This document shows positions 1 to 8,362 of a stretch of 64,000 nucleotides of DNA, in pieces. The notes beneath the pieces are model-generated. The model was not told where the DNA came from. It ran no database searches and was given only the letters and a program-made list of their open reading frames with translations. The stretch is from Anderseniella sp. Alg231-50 (GTDB taxonomy: Bacteria > Pseudomonadota > Alphaproteobacteria > Rhizobiales > Aestuariivirgaceae). Both the position numbers and the translations under genes were made by a program. Position 1 is the first letter of the stretch. Each line of letters begins with the position of its first letter. The stretch is from NCBI RefSeq assembly GCF_900149695.1, contig NZ_LT703003.1:1364001-1428000 (forward strand), written 5' to 3'.

Positions 1-467
1 ACTCAGAGCTGATGGCGGCAGGTGCCGGCGACAACATCAAGGGCGTGCTGGGTTCGATGAACTACAACTGGCAGCTGGACAATGCCGGCTCCAAGGCCTT
101 CGTCAAGTCGTTCGGTGAAAAGTACGGACGTCCGCCGTCGAATTCGGCACAGACCTGCTATGCTCAGGTTCTGCTCTATGCTGACGCATGCGAACGTGCT
201 GGAACGTTCAACCCGTGTGGGGTTGTCGAGGCTCTGGAAGGCTTCGAGTTCGACGGTCTCGGCAACGGTCCAACGAGCTACCGCAAGGAAGATCACCAGT
301 GCTTCAAGGACGTTCTCGTCGTGCGCGGTGCTCAAAATCCAAGCACGAAGTTCGACACGCTGGAAATCGTGGAGATTACCCCGGTTGCCAATGTCACATA
401 TCCGCCAAACCATCCTATGTTCGGTGGTGATGACGCTACACTTGGCAAGTGTAATTCGGGCGCCTGA
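1..467 (+). CDS. ABC transporter substrate-binding protein, branched-chain amino-acid type (C-terminal part)
   Basis: The reading frame is open from the left edge of the window to a TGA at 465-467, so only about the last 154 residues are present and the true start lies upstream. The fragment resembles the C-terminal lobe of periplasmic type-I binding proteins: an AQTCYAQVLLYADACERAG helix, then YRKEDHQC and a conserved-looking terminal segment. The complete permease and ATPase set of the same transporter follows in the same direction, which makes it the likely periplasmic ligand-binding component. The ligand cannot be told from the fragment; branched-chain amino acids, other amino acids, amides or urea are all known for the family. 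Confidence 0.85.
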   Translation, partial: SELMAAGAGDNIKGVLGSMNYNWQLDNAGSKAFVKSFGEKYGRPPSNSAQTCYAQVLLYADACERAGTFNPCGVVEALEGFEFDGLGNGPTSYRKEDHQCFKDVLVVRGAQNPSTKFDTLEIVEITPVANVTYPPNHPMFGGDDATLGKCNSGA

Positions 468-488
468 TCGTTCGATTTTTCAAGAGTT

Positions 489-516
489 GTGCACCGGTTC
501 GATTGAACCGGTGCAC
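489..516 (+). promoter_or_regulatory. Intercistronic stem-loop between the binding-protein gene and livH
   Basis: A perfect 12-bp inverted repeat (arms 489-500 and 505-516, loop GATT) lies 22 bp after the binding-protein stop. There is no clear U-run, so it is more likely an mRNA 3'-end stabiliser or partial attenuator than a strong terminator. This arrangement commonly keeps binding-protein mRNA more abundant than the permease mRNA; that role is inferred here. Confidence 0.6.
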
Positions 517-582
517 ATTTAATGCTGATATCCAGCATCTGGTGGGCAATTTCATTATTAAATTTTCAGTGGTACCGGGAAC

Positions 583-1605
583 ATGGATGCATTCCTTCTT
601 CAGGTTCTGAATGGCCTAGACAAGGGCAGCGCTTACGCTCTTATAGCCTTGGGCCTAACGCTTATCTTTGGAACGCTGGGCGTTGTAAATTTCGCCCATG
701 GGGCGCTCTTCATGATCGGTGCATTTGTTGCAGTAACCCTGCAGCGGGTGCTGAACCTGTCAATTGTGACCCTCGATCCGGAGAAAAAGGATTTTCTGGG
801 CAATCCGCTCCAGATTCAGACACCTTACGTGGAGGCGTGGTTCGGCGAAGCCACCGGCCAGGCGATCATAAACTGGTCGGTGCCGCTGGCCATACTGGCC
901 GCCATTCCGATCATGCTGCTGATCGGCTATGTCATGGAACGTGGTCTGATACGCCACTTTTACAAACGACCCCACGCAGACCAGATACTCGTGACTTTCG
1001 GTCTCGCGATTGTCATGCAGGAGATCGTGAAGGCGATTTTTGGTGCCAACCCCATCCAGACGCCTGCACCTGACATTCTAGCGGGGGTATGGAATTTGGG
1101 CGCGTGGCTGGACCTGAGCCTACCTTATCCGTCATGGCGTATCGTGTATTTCGTGTTTGCCGCCATTGTCATTTCCGGTGTTTTTGCGTTCCTTCAGTTC
1201 ACGACCTTTGGCATGGTTGTGCGTGCCGGCATGGCTGATCGGGAAACCGTCGGCCTCCTGGGGATCAACATTGACCGTCGCTTCACGCTGATGTTCGGCG
1301 TTGCTGCCGCGGTGGCGGGACTTGCCGGCGTCATGTACACGCCGATCAATCCGCCGAACTACCACTGGGGCATGGATTTCCTCGTTCTCAGCTTCGTAGT
1401 TGTTGTTGTCGGTGGCATGGGTTCGCTGCCGGGTGCTGTACTGGCGGGATTCCTGCTGGGTATTCTGGAAAGTTTCGCGTCCACGACCTGGGCCACAACG
1501 ACGATCCCCGGTATCAATCAGATCATCATTTATCTTGTCGCAATCATCATCCTGCTTGCCCGCCCGCGCGGTCTTATGGGACGCAAAGGCGTGATGGAGG
1601 AGTAA
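583..1605 (+). CDS. livH: Branched-chain amino-acid ABC transporter permease LivH
   Basis: This 340-residue inner-membrane protein is one of two permeases forming the channel of a LivHMGF-type importer. The N-terminus ([20 protein letters not shown]) and the adjacent [20 protein letters not shown] stretch are typical of LivH, and there are about eight hydrophobic segments. The loop around [15 protein letters not shown] fits the EAA-like site that contacts the ATPases. It follows the binding-protein gene after a stem-loop, and livM starts 4 bp downstream, so the genes are an operon. Length is slightly above the usual 290-310 because of a longer loop near residues 65-90. Substrate specificity is unproven. 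Confidence 0.93.
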   Translation: MDAFLLQVLNGLDKGSAYALIALGLTLIFGTLGVVNFAHGALFMIGAFVAVTLQRVLNLSIVTLDPEKKDFLGNPLQIQTPYVEAWFGEATGQAIINWSVPLAILAAIPIMLLIGYVMERGLIRHFYKRPHADQILVTFGLAIVMQEIVKAIFGANPIQTPAPDILAGVWNLGAWLDLSLPYPSWRIVYFVFAAIVISGVFAFLQFTTFGMVVRAGMADRETVGLLGINIDRRFTLMFGVAAAVAGLAGVMYTPINPPNYHWGMDFLVLSFVVVVVGGMGSLPGAVLAGFLLGILESFASTTWATTTIPGINQIIIYLVAIIILLARPRGLMGRKGVMEE

Positions 1606-1609
1606 GGCA

Positions 1610-2809
1610 ATGTTCGGACTTGATAAAAAAGACACGACAATGTTCTTGTTCGTGATTGCCATCACGCTGCTGGCACCATTTCTGCTGAACCCGTTTCCCA
1701 CCGAATCCGCATTGGCACAGTTCAATGCCGGCTATCCCGATTTGATGCAGCGCTTTGTGATTTTTGGCATCTTTGCCATCGGTTTCAACATACTGTTTGG
1801 CCTGACCGGCTATCTGTCATTTGGCCATGCGGCGTTTCTGGGCGTCGGTTCGTATGCGGCTGTGTGGATGTTCAAACTGTTGAGCTTCAACATCATCCCG
1901 GCGATTGCCCTGTCCATCGTTGTGGCAGGCGTGTTCTCGCTCGCTATCGGATATATCTGCCTGCGCAGATCGGGCATCTATTTTTCGATCCTGACGCTTG
2001 CGTTTGCTCAAATGAGCTTCGCAATGGCCTATTCGGTCCTGTCAAACCCCAGCTTCAACCTGACAAACGGGGAAACTGGATTGCAGGTCTACGCCAGCGA
2101 TCCGCAGTATCTGAAAGGCAATGGACCAGACGTTACCCACCTGTTCGGCCTTGAAATGAATGCTACGTCGACACTTGAATTTGGTGCCTGGGCCTTCCAG
2201 TTCAATACGGGCTTTTACGTGTGCGCAGTCTTTATGATTGTCGCATTCTATATCGCCATGCGTATATTCCGCTCGCCGTTCGGCCTGATGTTGCGCGCCA
2301 TCAAAACCAACCAGACACGGTTGAATTATACCGGCCTCAATTCACGACCCTATACGCTGGCCGCCTTCGTGATATCTGGCATGTACGCCGGGCTGGCAGG
2401 CGGTCTGCTTGCTGCGACGGATCCGCTTGCTGGCGCAGAGCGCATGCAGTGGACTGCGTCGGGCGAAGTCGTGCTGATGACCATTTTGGGGGGAGCCGGC
2501 ACTCTGCTCGGGCCGATCCTCGGTGCCGCGTTCATCAAGTACTTCGAGAATATTTTCTCCAAGATCAACGATACCGTACTACACGGCTGGTTTTCGTTCA
2601 TGCCGGAGAGCATTGACAACTTCCTGGTTGCGATCATTTATCCGTTTGTGGGCAAGGGTTGGCACCTCACTCTCGGCCTGATGTTTATGCTGATCGTGAT
2701 ATTCCTACCGGGCGGCCTGGTCGATGGCGGCCAGCGTATCTGGAACAGGATAACCGGTAAAAACCGGACGCAGGACGAGCCGATCGCAGACCCGAAACCC
2801 GCTGAGTGA
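1610..2809 (+). CDS. livM: Branched-chain amino-acid ABC transporter permease LivM
   Basis: This 399-residue second permease pairs with LivH. It has the LivM hallmark [20 protein letters not shown] near residues 67-86 and the EAA-like cytoplasmic loop around [17 protein letters not shown]. About ten hydrophobic segments can be counted. The start ATG is preceded by GGAGGAG overlapping the livH stop, which implies translational coupling. A polar C-terminal tail ([15 protein letters not shown]) ends the protein, and livG follows 12 bp later. It is longer than many LivM proteins because of an insert after the fourth hydrophobic segment (about residues 145-185). Confidence 0.93.
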   Translation: MFGLDKKDTTMFLFVIAITLLAPFLLNPFPTESALAQFNAGYPDLMQRFVIFGIFAIGFNILFGLTGYLSFGHAAFLGVGSYAAVWMFKLLSFNIIPAIALSIVVAGVFSLAIGYICLRRSGIYFSILTLAFAQMSFAMAYSVLSNPSFNLTNGETGLQVYASDPQYLKGNGPDVTHLFGLEMNATSTLEFGAWAFQFNTGFYVCAVFMIVAFYIAMRIFRSPFGLMLRAIKTNQTRLNYTGLNSRPYTLAAFVISGMYAGLAGGLLAATDPLAGAERMQWTASGEVVLMTILGGAGTLLGPILGAAFIKYFENIFSKINDTVLHGWFSFMPESIDNFLVAIIYPFVGKGWHLTLGLMFMLIVIFLPGGLVDGGQRIWNRITGKNRTQDEPIADPKPAE

Positions 2810-2821
2810 GGCCTTAAGTCT

Positions 2822-3580
2822 ATGGGAATTCTTGAAATCAAGGACATCAACAAGCGGTTCGGCGGACTGCAGGCTCTCGGTGATGTCAATCTCAGCGTTG
2901 AAGAAGGCACTGTTCACGCCATCATCGGTCCCAACGGTGCCGGCAAGTCAACACTACTTAACGTGCTGGTCGGCAAGCTTGAGCCGGACACCGGCTCTGT
3001 CACTTTTGAGGGGAAGTCAATTCTGGGTCTCAAGCCGCACCAGATCAACCAGCTCGGCATCAGCCGCGTGTTTCAGACACCGGAGATATTCTCGACGCTT
3101 TCGGTGTTTGAAAACGTCATGATCGCCTGTTTTGCAAAACGCGACGGGGCGTTCCAGCTCAATCCCCTGACCAGTATCAAGGGCGAAAAGGATATTCACG
3201 ACAAGGTCGAGCAGATGCTGCTCGACGTTAACATGGCCGACAAGCGCCATGACATTGCGGCGTCCATGTCACGCGGCGACAAGCGCCGGCTGGAAATGGC
3301 CATGTGCCTGGCCCAGGACCCAAAACTCCTGTTGCTTGACGAGCCGACGGCGGGCATGGCGCGGGCAGATACCAACAACACGATTGAACTGCTCAAGGAA
3401 ATTGAAGAAAAACGCGGTATTACCATGGTGATCATCGAGCACGACATGCACGTCGTGTTCTCGCTTGCCAACAAGATCACGGTGCTGGCGCAAGGCACAC
3501 CGATCGTTGAGGACGTGCCGTCTAAGATCAAAGGCAATCCGAAAGTCCAGGAAGCATATCTTGGAGGGGCACACGAATGA
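2822..3580 (+). CDS. livG: Branched-chain amino-acid ABC transporter ATP-binding protein LivG
   Basis: A 252-residue cytoplasmic ABC ATPase. Walker A is GPNGAGKST at 36-44, Walker B is LLLLDEP at 169-175, and the switch His lies in VIIEHDMHVV. The signature reads MSRGDKRRLE (149-158) rather than the canonical LSGGQ; this diverged form still keeps the Ser-x-Gly core and I do not read it as inactivation. The C-terminal LivG-type extension (KVQEAYLGG) is present, which separates it from LivF. It overlaps livF by 4 bp (ATGA), indicating coupled translation of the two ATPases. Confidence 0.93.
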   Translation: MGILEIKDINKRFGGLQALGDVNLSVEEGTVHAIIGPNGAGKSTLLNVLVGKLEPDTGSVTFEGKSILGLKPHQINQLGISRVFQTPEIFSTLSVFENVMIACFAKRDGAFQLNPLTSIKGEKDIHDKVEQMLLDVNMADKRHDIAASMSRGDKRRLEMAMCLAQDPKLLLLDEPTAGMARADTNNTIELLKEIEEKRGITMVIIEHDMHVVFSLANKITVLAQGTPIVEDVPSKIKGNPKVQEAYLGGAHE

Positions 3581-4326
3581 CGCAGGTTACAAAGCAGAAT
3601 CCGAATATGGCGTCGCATGCGCCGGTGTATTTTGCAGCCCATGAGATCAAGGCCTATTACGGCGAAAGCTATATTGTCCAGGATGTCAGCCTGAACGTCC
3701 ACGAGGGCGAGATCCTGGCACTGCTTGGCCGCAACGGCGCCGGCAAGACATCCACACTGCGGGCCATTGCGCGGCTCGACGATCCGATGCTCACACATGG
3801 CGAAGTCTGGCTCGACCATCAGCCGCTGCACCTGATGCGGTCCTATGAGGCGGCCCAATGCGGAGTTGGACTGGTGCCGGAGGACCGGCGCATCATTCAG
3901 GGCCTCACAGTTGAAGAGAATATCAAGCTGGCGCAGATCGAAAAGCCGATCGGCTGGTCGATTGAGCGGATTTATGAATTGTTCCCGCGCCTTGGTGAAC
4001 GCCGCAAGCAGGAAGGCACGACACTTTCCGGCGGTGAGCAGCAAATGCTGGCGATCGGCCGTGCGCTGGCGCGTGACATCAAGCTGTTGTTGCTTGATGA
4101 GCCTTATGAGGGTCTGGCACCGGTTATCGTGCAGGAAATTGAGAAAACCCTGCATCTTATCCGTGAACAGGGCATCACGACGATCATCGTCGAGCAGAAC
4201 GCGGTTGCTGCACTCAATCTGGCTGATCGCGCTGTCATTCTTGATACCGGAACTGTCGTTTATGACGGCACGGCCCAGGAAGTGCTCGATAACAAGCAAC
4301 TGCGGCATGAGTATCTTGCCATTTAG
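3577..4326 (+). CDS. livF: Branched-chain amino-acid ABC transporter ATP-binding protein LivF
   Basis: A 249-residue ABC ATPase, the partner of LivG. Walker A is GRNGAGKT (51-58), the signature is LSGGEQQ (150-156), Walker B is LLLDEP (170-175) followed by YEGLAPVIV, and the switch His position is replaced by Gln in IIVEQNA, as is usual in LivF. A short extra N-terminal segment of about 20 residues precedes the ATPase core. It is the last gene of the transporter operon; no clear U-tract terminator was seen in the 110 bp after its stop. Confidence 0.93.
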   Translation: MTQVTKQNPNMASHAPVYFAAHEIKAYYGESYIVQDVSLNVHEGEILALLGRNGAGKTSTLRAIARLDDPMLTHGEVWLDHQPLHLMRSYEAAQCGVGLVPEDRRIIQGLTVEENIKLAQIEKPIGWSIERIYELFPRLGERRKQEGTTLSGGEQQMLAIGRALARDIKLLLLDEPYEGLAPVIVQEIEKTLHLIREQGITTIIVEQNAVAALNLADRAVILDTGTVVYDGTAQEVLDNKQLRHEYLAI

Positions 4327-4434
4327 GGCGCTCAAGCCGGCCACAACTGACTGTTCACAGTGATCTGAAAGGGTTCCGGTCCACGACGCGTCCAGTCTCA
4401 TCTCTTTAAATTATTGATTTTAAAATGAAAATCA

Positions 4435-4456
4435 TGATGTGATCAATTGCACATCA
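4435..4456. promoter_or_regulatory. Operator-like inverted repeat upstream of a small secreted protein gene
   Basis: TGATGTG (4435-4441) and CACATCA (4450-4456) form a perfect 7-bp dyad around an 8-bp AT-rich spacer, preceded by a very AT-rich stretch (4406-4434). It sits about 80 bp before the next start codon. The geometry fits a dimeric transcription factor site, but no regulator can be named. Confidence 0.35.
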
Positions 4457-4534
4457 CTCCGGATGCCTATTTGGCATGTTGTGTTCATCAAACGAACAGC
4501 AAGACACCCTCACGAGTATCCGGAGGCAAGAGTG

Positions 4535-4744
4535 ATGACCAGTTTTTCAAAAGTACTGATAGCAGGCCTGATTGCCGCAACAAGCGTAACTGCGACCGTG
4601 GCGGCGGCGTCTATTGCTAACAGCAAAGCTGCCGAAATCGCAGGATCCAACGTAACGGTTATCTACAAGTCTGATGTGCACTGGCCGGTCAAGGGCCGGA
4701 TTTCAGTTGATCCGTGCAGCCTTCACGCCTGTGTTGAAGCCTAA
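4535..4744 (+). CDS. Small secreted or periplasmic protein of unknown function
   Basis: This 69-codon gene begins at ATG 4535 (an in-frame GTG sits directly before it) with GGAGG at 4522-4526. Residues 1-29 look like a Sec signal peptide: a short Lys-containing N-region, a hydrophobic Ala/Val-rich core, and Ala residues where cleavage would fall. The mature part is only about 40 residues, with IYKSDVHWPVKG and two cysteines near the C-terminus (DPCSLHACVEA) that could pair. I do not recognise a family. Good SD, signal peptide and an upstream dyad argue it is real; its small size leaves some doubt. Confidence 0.55.
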   Translation: MTSFSKVLIAGLIAATSVTATVAAASIANSKAAEIAGSNVTVIYKSDVHWPVKGRISVDPCSLHACVEA

Positions 4745-4789
4745 CAGCGATACCTAAGCACACGACGCCAGCACAATTACCCGGCTGGC

Positions 4790-5317
4790 CTACTGACCCA
4801 GCTTCAGCTCGTTCCAATGGCTGATATAGATGGCGAACCACGGACACAGGCTGTCCGGCTGCTGCTCCAAAAGCCCTGCCAGCTCCGATACTTCCACCCA
4901 CCTGGTTGCACTGACTTCTTCTGCATTGAGAGATATCACCAGACCGGTCTCGTCCGCGTGACCGGTAAACACGTGCACACGCTCGTTCTCAACCAGCCCG
5001 CCGCCCACATCGGCACGATACTCAAAAATGCTTGTCTTGCTCAGCGGCACGCTGATGCCCAGTTCCTCGCCGATGCGGCGTGATGCGGCATCTTCCACGG
5101 CTTCGCCCCAGTGTGGGTGGGAACAGCAGGTATTGGCCCATTTGCCGGGGCAATGATACTTGGACGCCGCACGCTGCTGGATCAGCAGCCTGCTGCCTGA
5201 AAACACGAACACCGAAATGGCGAGATGCTGTTGATCTGTGCGGTGGGCTTCCATCTTCTCGATGGGAAACAGCGAGCCGTCTTCGGCAATTGCGGGAATG
5301 ATGATTTCAGATGTCAC
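4790..5317 (-). CDS. idi: Isopentenyl-diphosphate delta-isomerase, type 1 (Nudix fold)
   Basis: This enzyme interconverts isopentenyl and dimethylallyl diphosphate in isoprenoid synthesis. The protein (about 175 residues) carries the type-1 signature NTCCSHP with the catalytic Cys, a Nudix box beginning GEAVEDAASRR and ending EELGI, and the C-terminal W-x-x-Y/F region (SLCPWFAIYI). I place the start at GTG 5317, 4 bp after the upstream MoaD-like stop; TTG 5332, overlapping that gene, is possible and adds five residues. It is the last gene of the molybdenum hydroxylase operon, an unexpected neighbour with no obvious pathway link. Confidence 0.9.
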   Translation of the reverse strand: MTSEIIIPAIAEDGSLFPIEKMEAHRTDQQHLAISVFVFSGSRLLIQQRAASKYHCPGKWANTCCSHPHWGEAVEDAASRRIGEELGISVPLSKTSIFEYRADVGGGLVENERVHVFTGHADETGLVISLNAEEVSATRWVEVSELAGLLEQQPDSLCPWFAIYISHWNELKLGQ

Positions 5318-5321
5318 AGGC

Positions 5322-5567
5322 CTAGCCCCCAACCAGTTTCGGCAGCACGAAAACCTCAGAGTCCGGTTTCAGCGGTACCATGATGGCGTTGGCATACATG
5401 CGCCCGTCTACCGACACTGAAACGCCGCGCGTAATGGCCTGTTTCATGGCCGGATAGGTGTCCGAAAGCTGGTCCAGCACCTCGCGGATGCTGGCTGCCT
5501 GCAGTTCGATCTCGTCTGCCCCTTCAAGAGCGGGCTTGAGTGAGCCCCAGACCTGAACCTTGACCAT
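5322..5567 (-). CDS. MoaD/ThiS-family ubiquitin-like sulfur-carrier protein
   Basis: An 81-residue protein with a beta-grasp-like pattern and a C-terminal Gly-Gly (PKLVGG), the residues that are adenylated and thiocarboxylated in MoaD and ThiS. It lies 15 bp after the catalytic subunit of a molybdenum hydroxylase, which suggests a role linked to the molybdopterin cofactor, such as a dedicated sulfur donor. No MoaE or ThiF-like partner is in the window. Alternatives are a generic sulfur carrier or a protein modifier. The Gly-Gly tail and family fold are seen; the cofactor link is inference from position. Confidence 0.75.
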   Translation of the reverse strand: MVKVQVWGSLKPALEGADEIELQAASIREVLDQLSDTYPAMKQAITRGVSVSVDGRMYANAIMVPLKPDSEVFVLPKLVGG

Positions 5568-5582
5568 AGCGGCTTCCTGACC

Positions 5583-7835
5583 CTAGATTCGGCCCAGTGC
5601 CTTCAGCACCTTTGGCGGCGACATGGGCAATTGCGTCATGCGGACCCCGGCAGCGCTTGAAACCGAGTTGGAGATGGCGGCCAGAGGCGGAACGATCGAG
5701 GTTTCGCCAACACCGCGCACACCGTAAGGATGGCCCGGATTGGGAACTTCAACGATCACGGCATCGATCATGGGCAGATCTGAGGCAACCGGGATACGGT
5801 AGTCCAGGAAGCCGGCATTCTGCAGGGTGCCGTCCTTGCCATAGATGTATTCCTCGTTCAGCGCCCAGCCAATGCCCTGCACGGCGCCGCCCTGGAACTG
5901 TCCTTCCACGTAAGACGGGTGAACCGCCTTGCCGGCATCCTGGAACACGGTATAGCGCAAGACCTTGACGTAGCCGGTCTCCGGATCGATCTCGGTATCG
6001 ACCAGGTGGGTGGCAAAGCTGACACCGGCGCCTTCGGCGTTGATTTCGCAGTGACCGGAAATGGGACCACCGGTGGCACCGGCCTGGTCCGCGATATCGG
6101 CCAGGGTCAGCGGTTCATGCTTGCCGGCATTGGGACTGGACGGGCGCGCAGCGCCATCTTCCCATGTGACAGCTTCAACCGGTATGCCCCAGATGCCGGC
6201 TGCGCGTTCGCACATCTTGCCGATCGCATCGCGTGCGGCGTTGATGGCGGCAAGGCCGGACGCGAACGTGACGCGGCTGCCGTCGGTGACGTCATTATAT
6301 CCCAGCGAGGCGGTGTCGGCGATGATGCAGCGTACTTTGTCGTGCGGGACACCGAGTTCTTCCGCTGCCATATTGCCGATGGAGGCCCGCGACCCGCCAA
6401 TGTCGGGTGTACCGACAGACAAACCGATGGTGCCGTCAGCGCTCACATTGAGAGATACCGAGGTCTCGCCACCAAAGTTGAACCAGAAGCCACAGGCCAC
6501 GCCGCGGCCCTGGTTGCGACCCAGCTTTGCCTTGTAGTGGGGATGGGCCTTGGCCGCTTCCAGCGTGGCGCGCAGCCCGATCACATCAAAGTTTGGACCG
6601 TATGACGCCCTGGAGCCGTCAGAGGACGCGTTCTTCAGGCGCACATCGAGTGGATCCAGGCTGAGTTCCTTGCACAGTTCGTCAACCACACTTTCAACCG
6701 CATAGGCAGCCATCGGCGCGCCGGGCGCCCGGTAGGCTGCCTGTTTCGGGCGATTGGCGATGACGTCATAGCCAACGGCGCGTACCGCCTTCAGGTCATA
6801 ACAGGCAAACGCCGCCATGGCGCCGTAGGGAACCGCCGAACCGGGAAACGCGCCGCCCTGGTAGCGCAGCGTCGCATCGCCAGCGGTAATGGTGCCGTCC
6901 TTCTTCATGCCGATCTTGACATCTATGGAGGTTGACGAGGTCGGTCCGCTGGCGCGCAGCACTTCAGAGCGCGACATGACAACTTTTACCGGACGGTTTG
7001 ACTTCAGCGACAGGGCCAGTGCCACCGGTTCGATGAACACCGTGGTCTTGCCGCCAAAACCGCCGCCGATTTCAGATGCGGTCACGCGCAGGGCCGATGC
7101 ATCCATGCCGAGCAGGGCCGAACAGACCTGGCGCACCATGAAGTGGCCTTGCGTACAGCACCAGATGTCACCCATGCCGTCTGAACCCATGCTTGCCAGG
7201 CAGGCATGAGGTTCTATGTAACCCTGGTGTGTGGCTTCGGTCTTGAAGGTGCGCTCGATGACAAGATCGGCCTGCTTGAGGCCAGCTTCCACGTCGCCAT
7301 GGCCGAACTCAAAGCGTTCCGCCACGTTGGACGGTTTTCTCGGTGTCTTGTCGAGACCCTTGGTGAACAGCTTGTTGTTGATGATCGGCGCAGACGGTTT
7401 CATTGCCTCGTCCACGTCGGTCACGTGCGGCAAAACCTCATAGTCGACCTTGATCAGCTTGAGGGCCTGCTTGGCCGCCGCGCGACTTGTGGCGGCTACG
7501 GCTGCCACGGCATGGCCGTCGTACAGAGCCTTTTCGCGGGCCATGACGTTTTCGCGGATATCAAGGACATCGTCCGGGCAGGGCCCGAAATCGGCTGCCG
7601 TGACCACGGCGTGGACGCCGTTGACCGCTTCTGCCTTTGAAGTGTCGATCTTCTTGATGCGGGCATGGGCATGCGGGCTGCGCAGTACCAGGCCCCACAA
7701 CATGCCGGGCGCCGTCACGTCAGCGCCGAACTGGGCGCGTCCGGTGATCTTGTCCAGACCATCGGGGCGCGGGGTCCGGGTCCCGACTGTCTTGAAGTTG
7801 CGCTTCAGGGTGTCTTTGCCAGGTTGAAAATTCAT
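5583..7835 (-). CDS. Xanthine dehydrogenase-family molybdenum hydroxylase, catalytic molybdopterin subunit
   Basis: The 750-residue large subunit binds the Mo-pterin cytosine-dinucleotide cofactor and hydroxylates a substrate C-H bond with water. It has the cofactor motif GGGFGGK (257-263), the active-site loop AYRAPGAP (367-374) and the catalytic glutamate motif GVRGVGE with Glu711. The active-site loop lacks the Cys of AYxCSFR found in form I CO dehydrogenases, so CO oxidation is unlikely; a heterocycle, aldehyde or similar substrate is more probable. It overlaps the iron-sulfur subunit gene by 4 bp and belongs to a minus-strand operon (FAD, FeS, Mo subunit, MoaD-like, idi). No XdhC-type maturation gene is in the window. 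Confidence 0.92.
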   Translation of the reverse strand: MNFQPGKDTLKRNFKTVGTRTPRPDGLDKITGRAQFGADVTAPGMLWGLVLRSPHAHARIKKIDTSKAEAVNGVHAVVTAADFGPCPDDVLDIRENVMAREKALYDGHAVAAVAATSRAAAKQALKLIKVDYEVLPHVTDVDEAMKPSAPIINNKLFTKGLDKTPRKPSNVAERFEFGHGDVEAGLKQADLVIERTFKTEATHQGYIEPHACLASMGSDGMGDIWCCTQGHFMVRQVCSALLGMDASALRVTASEIGGGFGGKTTVFIEPVALALSLKSNRPVKVVMSRSEVLRASGPTSSTSIDVKIGMKKDGTITAGDATLRYQGGAFPGSAVPYGAMAAFACYDLKAVRAVGYDVIANRPKQAAYRAPGAPMAAYAVESVVDELCKELSLDPLDVRLKNASSDGSRASYGPNFDVIGLRATLEAAKAHPHYKAKLGRNQGRGVACGFWFNFGGETSVSLNVSADGTIGLSVGTPDIGGSRASIGNMAAEELGVPHDKVRCIIADTASLGYNDVTDGSRVTFASGLAAINAARDAIGKMCERAAGIWGIPVEAVTWEDGAARPSSPNAGKHEPLTLADIADQAGATGGPISGHCEINAEGAGVSFATHLVDTEIDPETGYVKVLRYTVFQDAGKAVHPSYVEGQFQGGAVQGIGWALNEEYIYGKDGTLQNAGFLDYRIPVASDLPMIDAVIVEVPNPGHPYGVRGVGETSIVPPLAAISNSVSSAAGVRMTQLPMSPPKVLKALGRI

Positions 7836-8350
7836 GCCTTTACCCTCTTCTTCGCAGCAGGTTTCTTTGTTTTTGCCGGTTTTCTCATGTCCTTGGCGGT
7901 GTCGAGAACGGCACGAACGATCTTGTCATAGCCGGTGCAGCGGCACAGATTGCCGGCCAGCCAGTAGCGGACTTCTTCTTCCGTGGGGTCGTCATTGCGT
8001 TCCAGCAGCGACTTTGCCGCAACCAGGAAGCCGGGCGTGCAGACGCCGCATTGAAGCGCTGCATGATCCAGGAACTTCTGTTGCAGCGGATGCAGTTCGG
8101 TGCCGTCGGCCATGCCTTCGATGGTCTGGATTTCCCGGTCTTGTGCTTCTGCTCCCAGCATCAGGCAGGAACACACCAGCCTGCCGTCTACGATCACCGA
8201 GCAGGCCCCGCAATCGCCTGTGCCGCAGCCTTCCTTGGAGCCGGTCATGCCGAGGCGGTCGCGCAGGACATCGAGAAGGGTCTCGTCTGCCTCGCAGGAG
8301 AATTCCGTGTCATCACCGTTGATGGATGTTGAAACCTGGATTTGAAACAT
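7832..8350 (-). CDS. Molybdenum hydroxylase small subunit with two [2Fe-2S] clusters
   Basis: A 172-residue electron-transfer subunit (CoxS/XdhC-type small chain). The N-terminal plant-type ferredoxin domain has Cys42, Cys47, Cys50 and Cys62 or Cys60 in KEGCGTGDCGAC and the following strand. The C-terminal helical domain binds the second cluster through CGVCTPG (101-107) and CRCTGY (136-141). The last 20 residues are rich in Lys and Ala, an extension not required for the fold. It overlaps the Mo subunit gene by 4 bp and follows the FAD subunit gene after 12 bp, as expected for stoichiometric synthesis of a heterotrimer. Confidence 0.93.
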   Translation of the reverse strand: MFQIQVSTSINGDDTEFSCEADETLLDVLRDRLGMTGSKEGCGTGDCGACSVIVDGRLVCSCLMLGAEAQDREIQTIEGMADGTELHPLQQKFLDHAALQCGVCTPGFLVAAKSLLERNDDPTEEEVRYWLAGNLCRCTGYDKIVRAVLDTAKDMRKPAKTKKPAAKKRVKA

Positions 8351-8362
8351 CAGTATTTTTCC

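Noticed and set aside
484-520. tRNA-like T-loop in the region after the binding protein
   Set aside because: GGTTCGATT resembles a T-loop, but the bases form a simple perfect hairpin and no cloverleaf can be drawn.
3196-4401. 401-codon open frame antisense to livG/livF
   Set aside because: Same reasoning; both sense genes have complete ABC motifs and the antisense product has no coherent features.
4406-4445. Third copy of the CTAG-bounded palindromic repeat
   Set aside because: Only short AT-rich stretches resemble the long hairpin arm; there are no CTAG ends and no collinear alignment.
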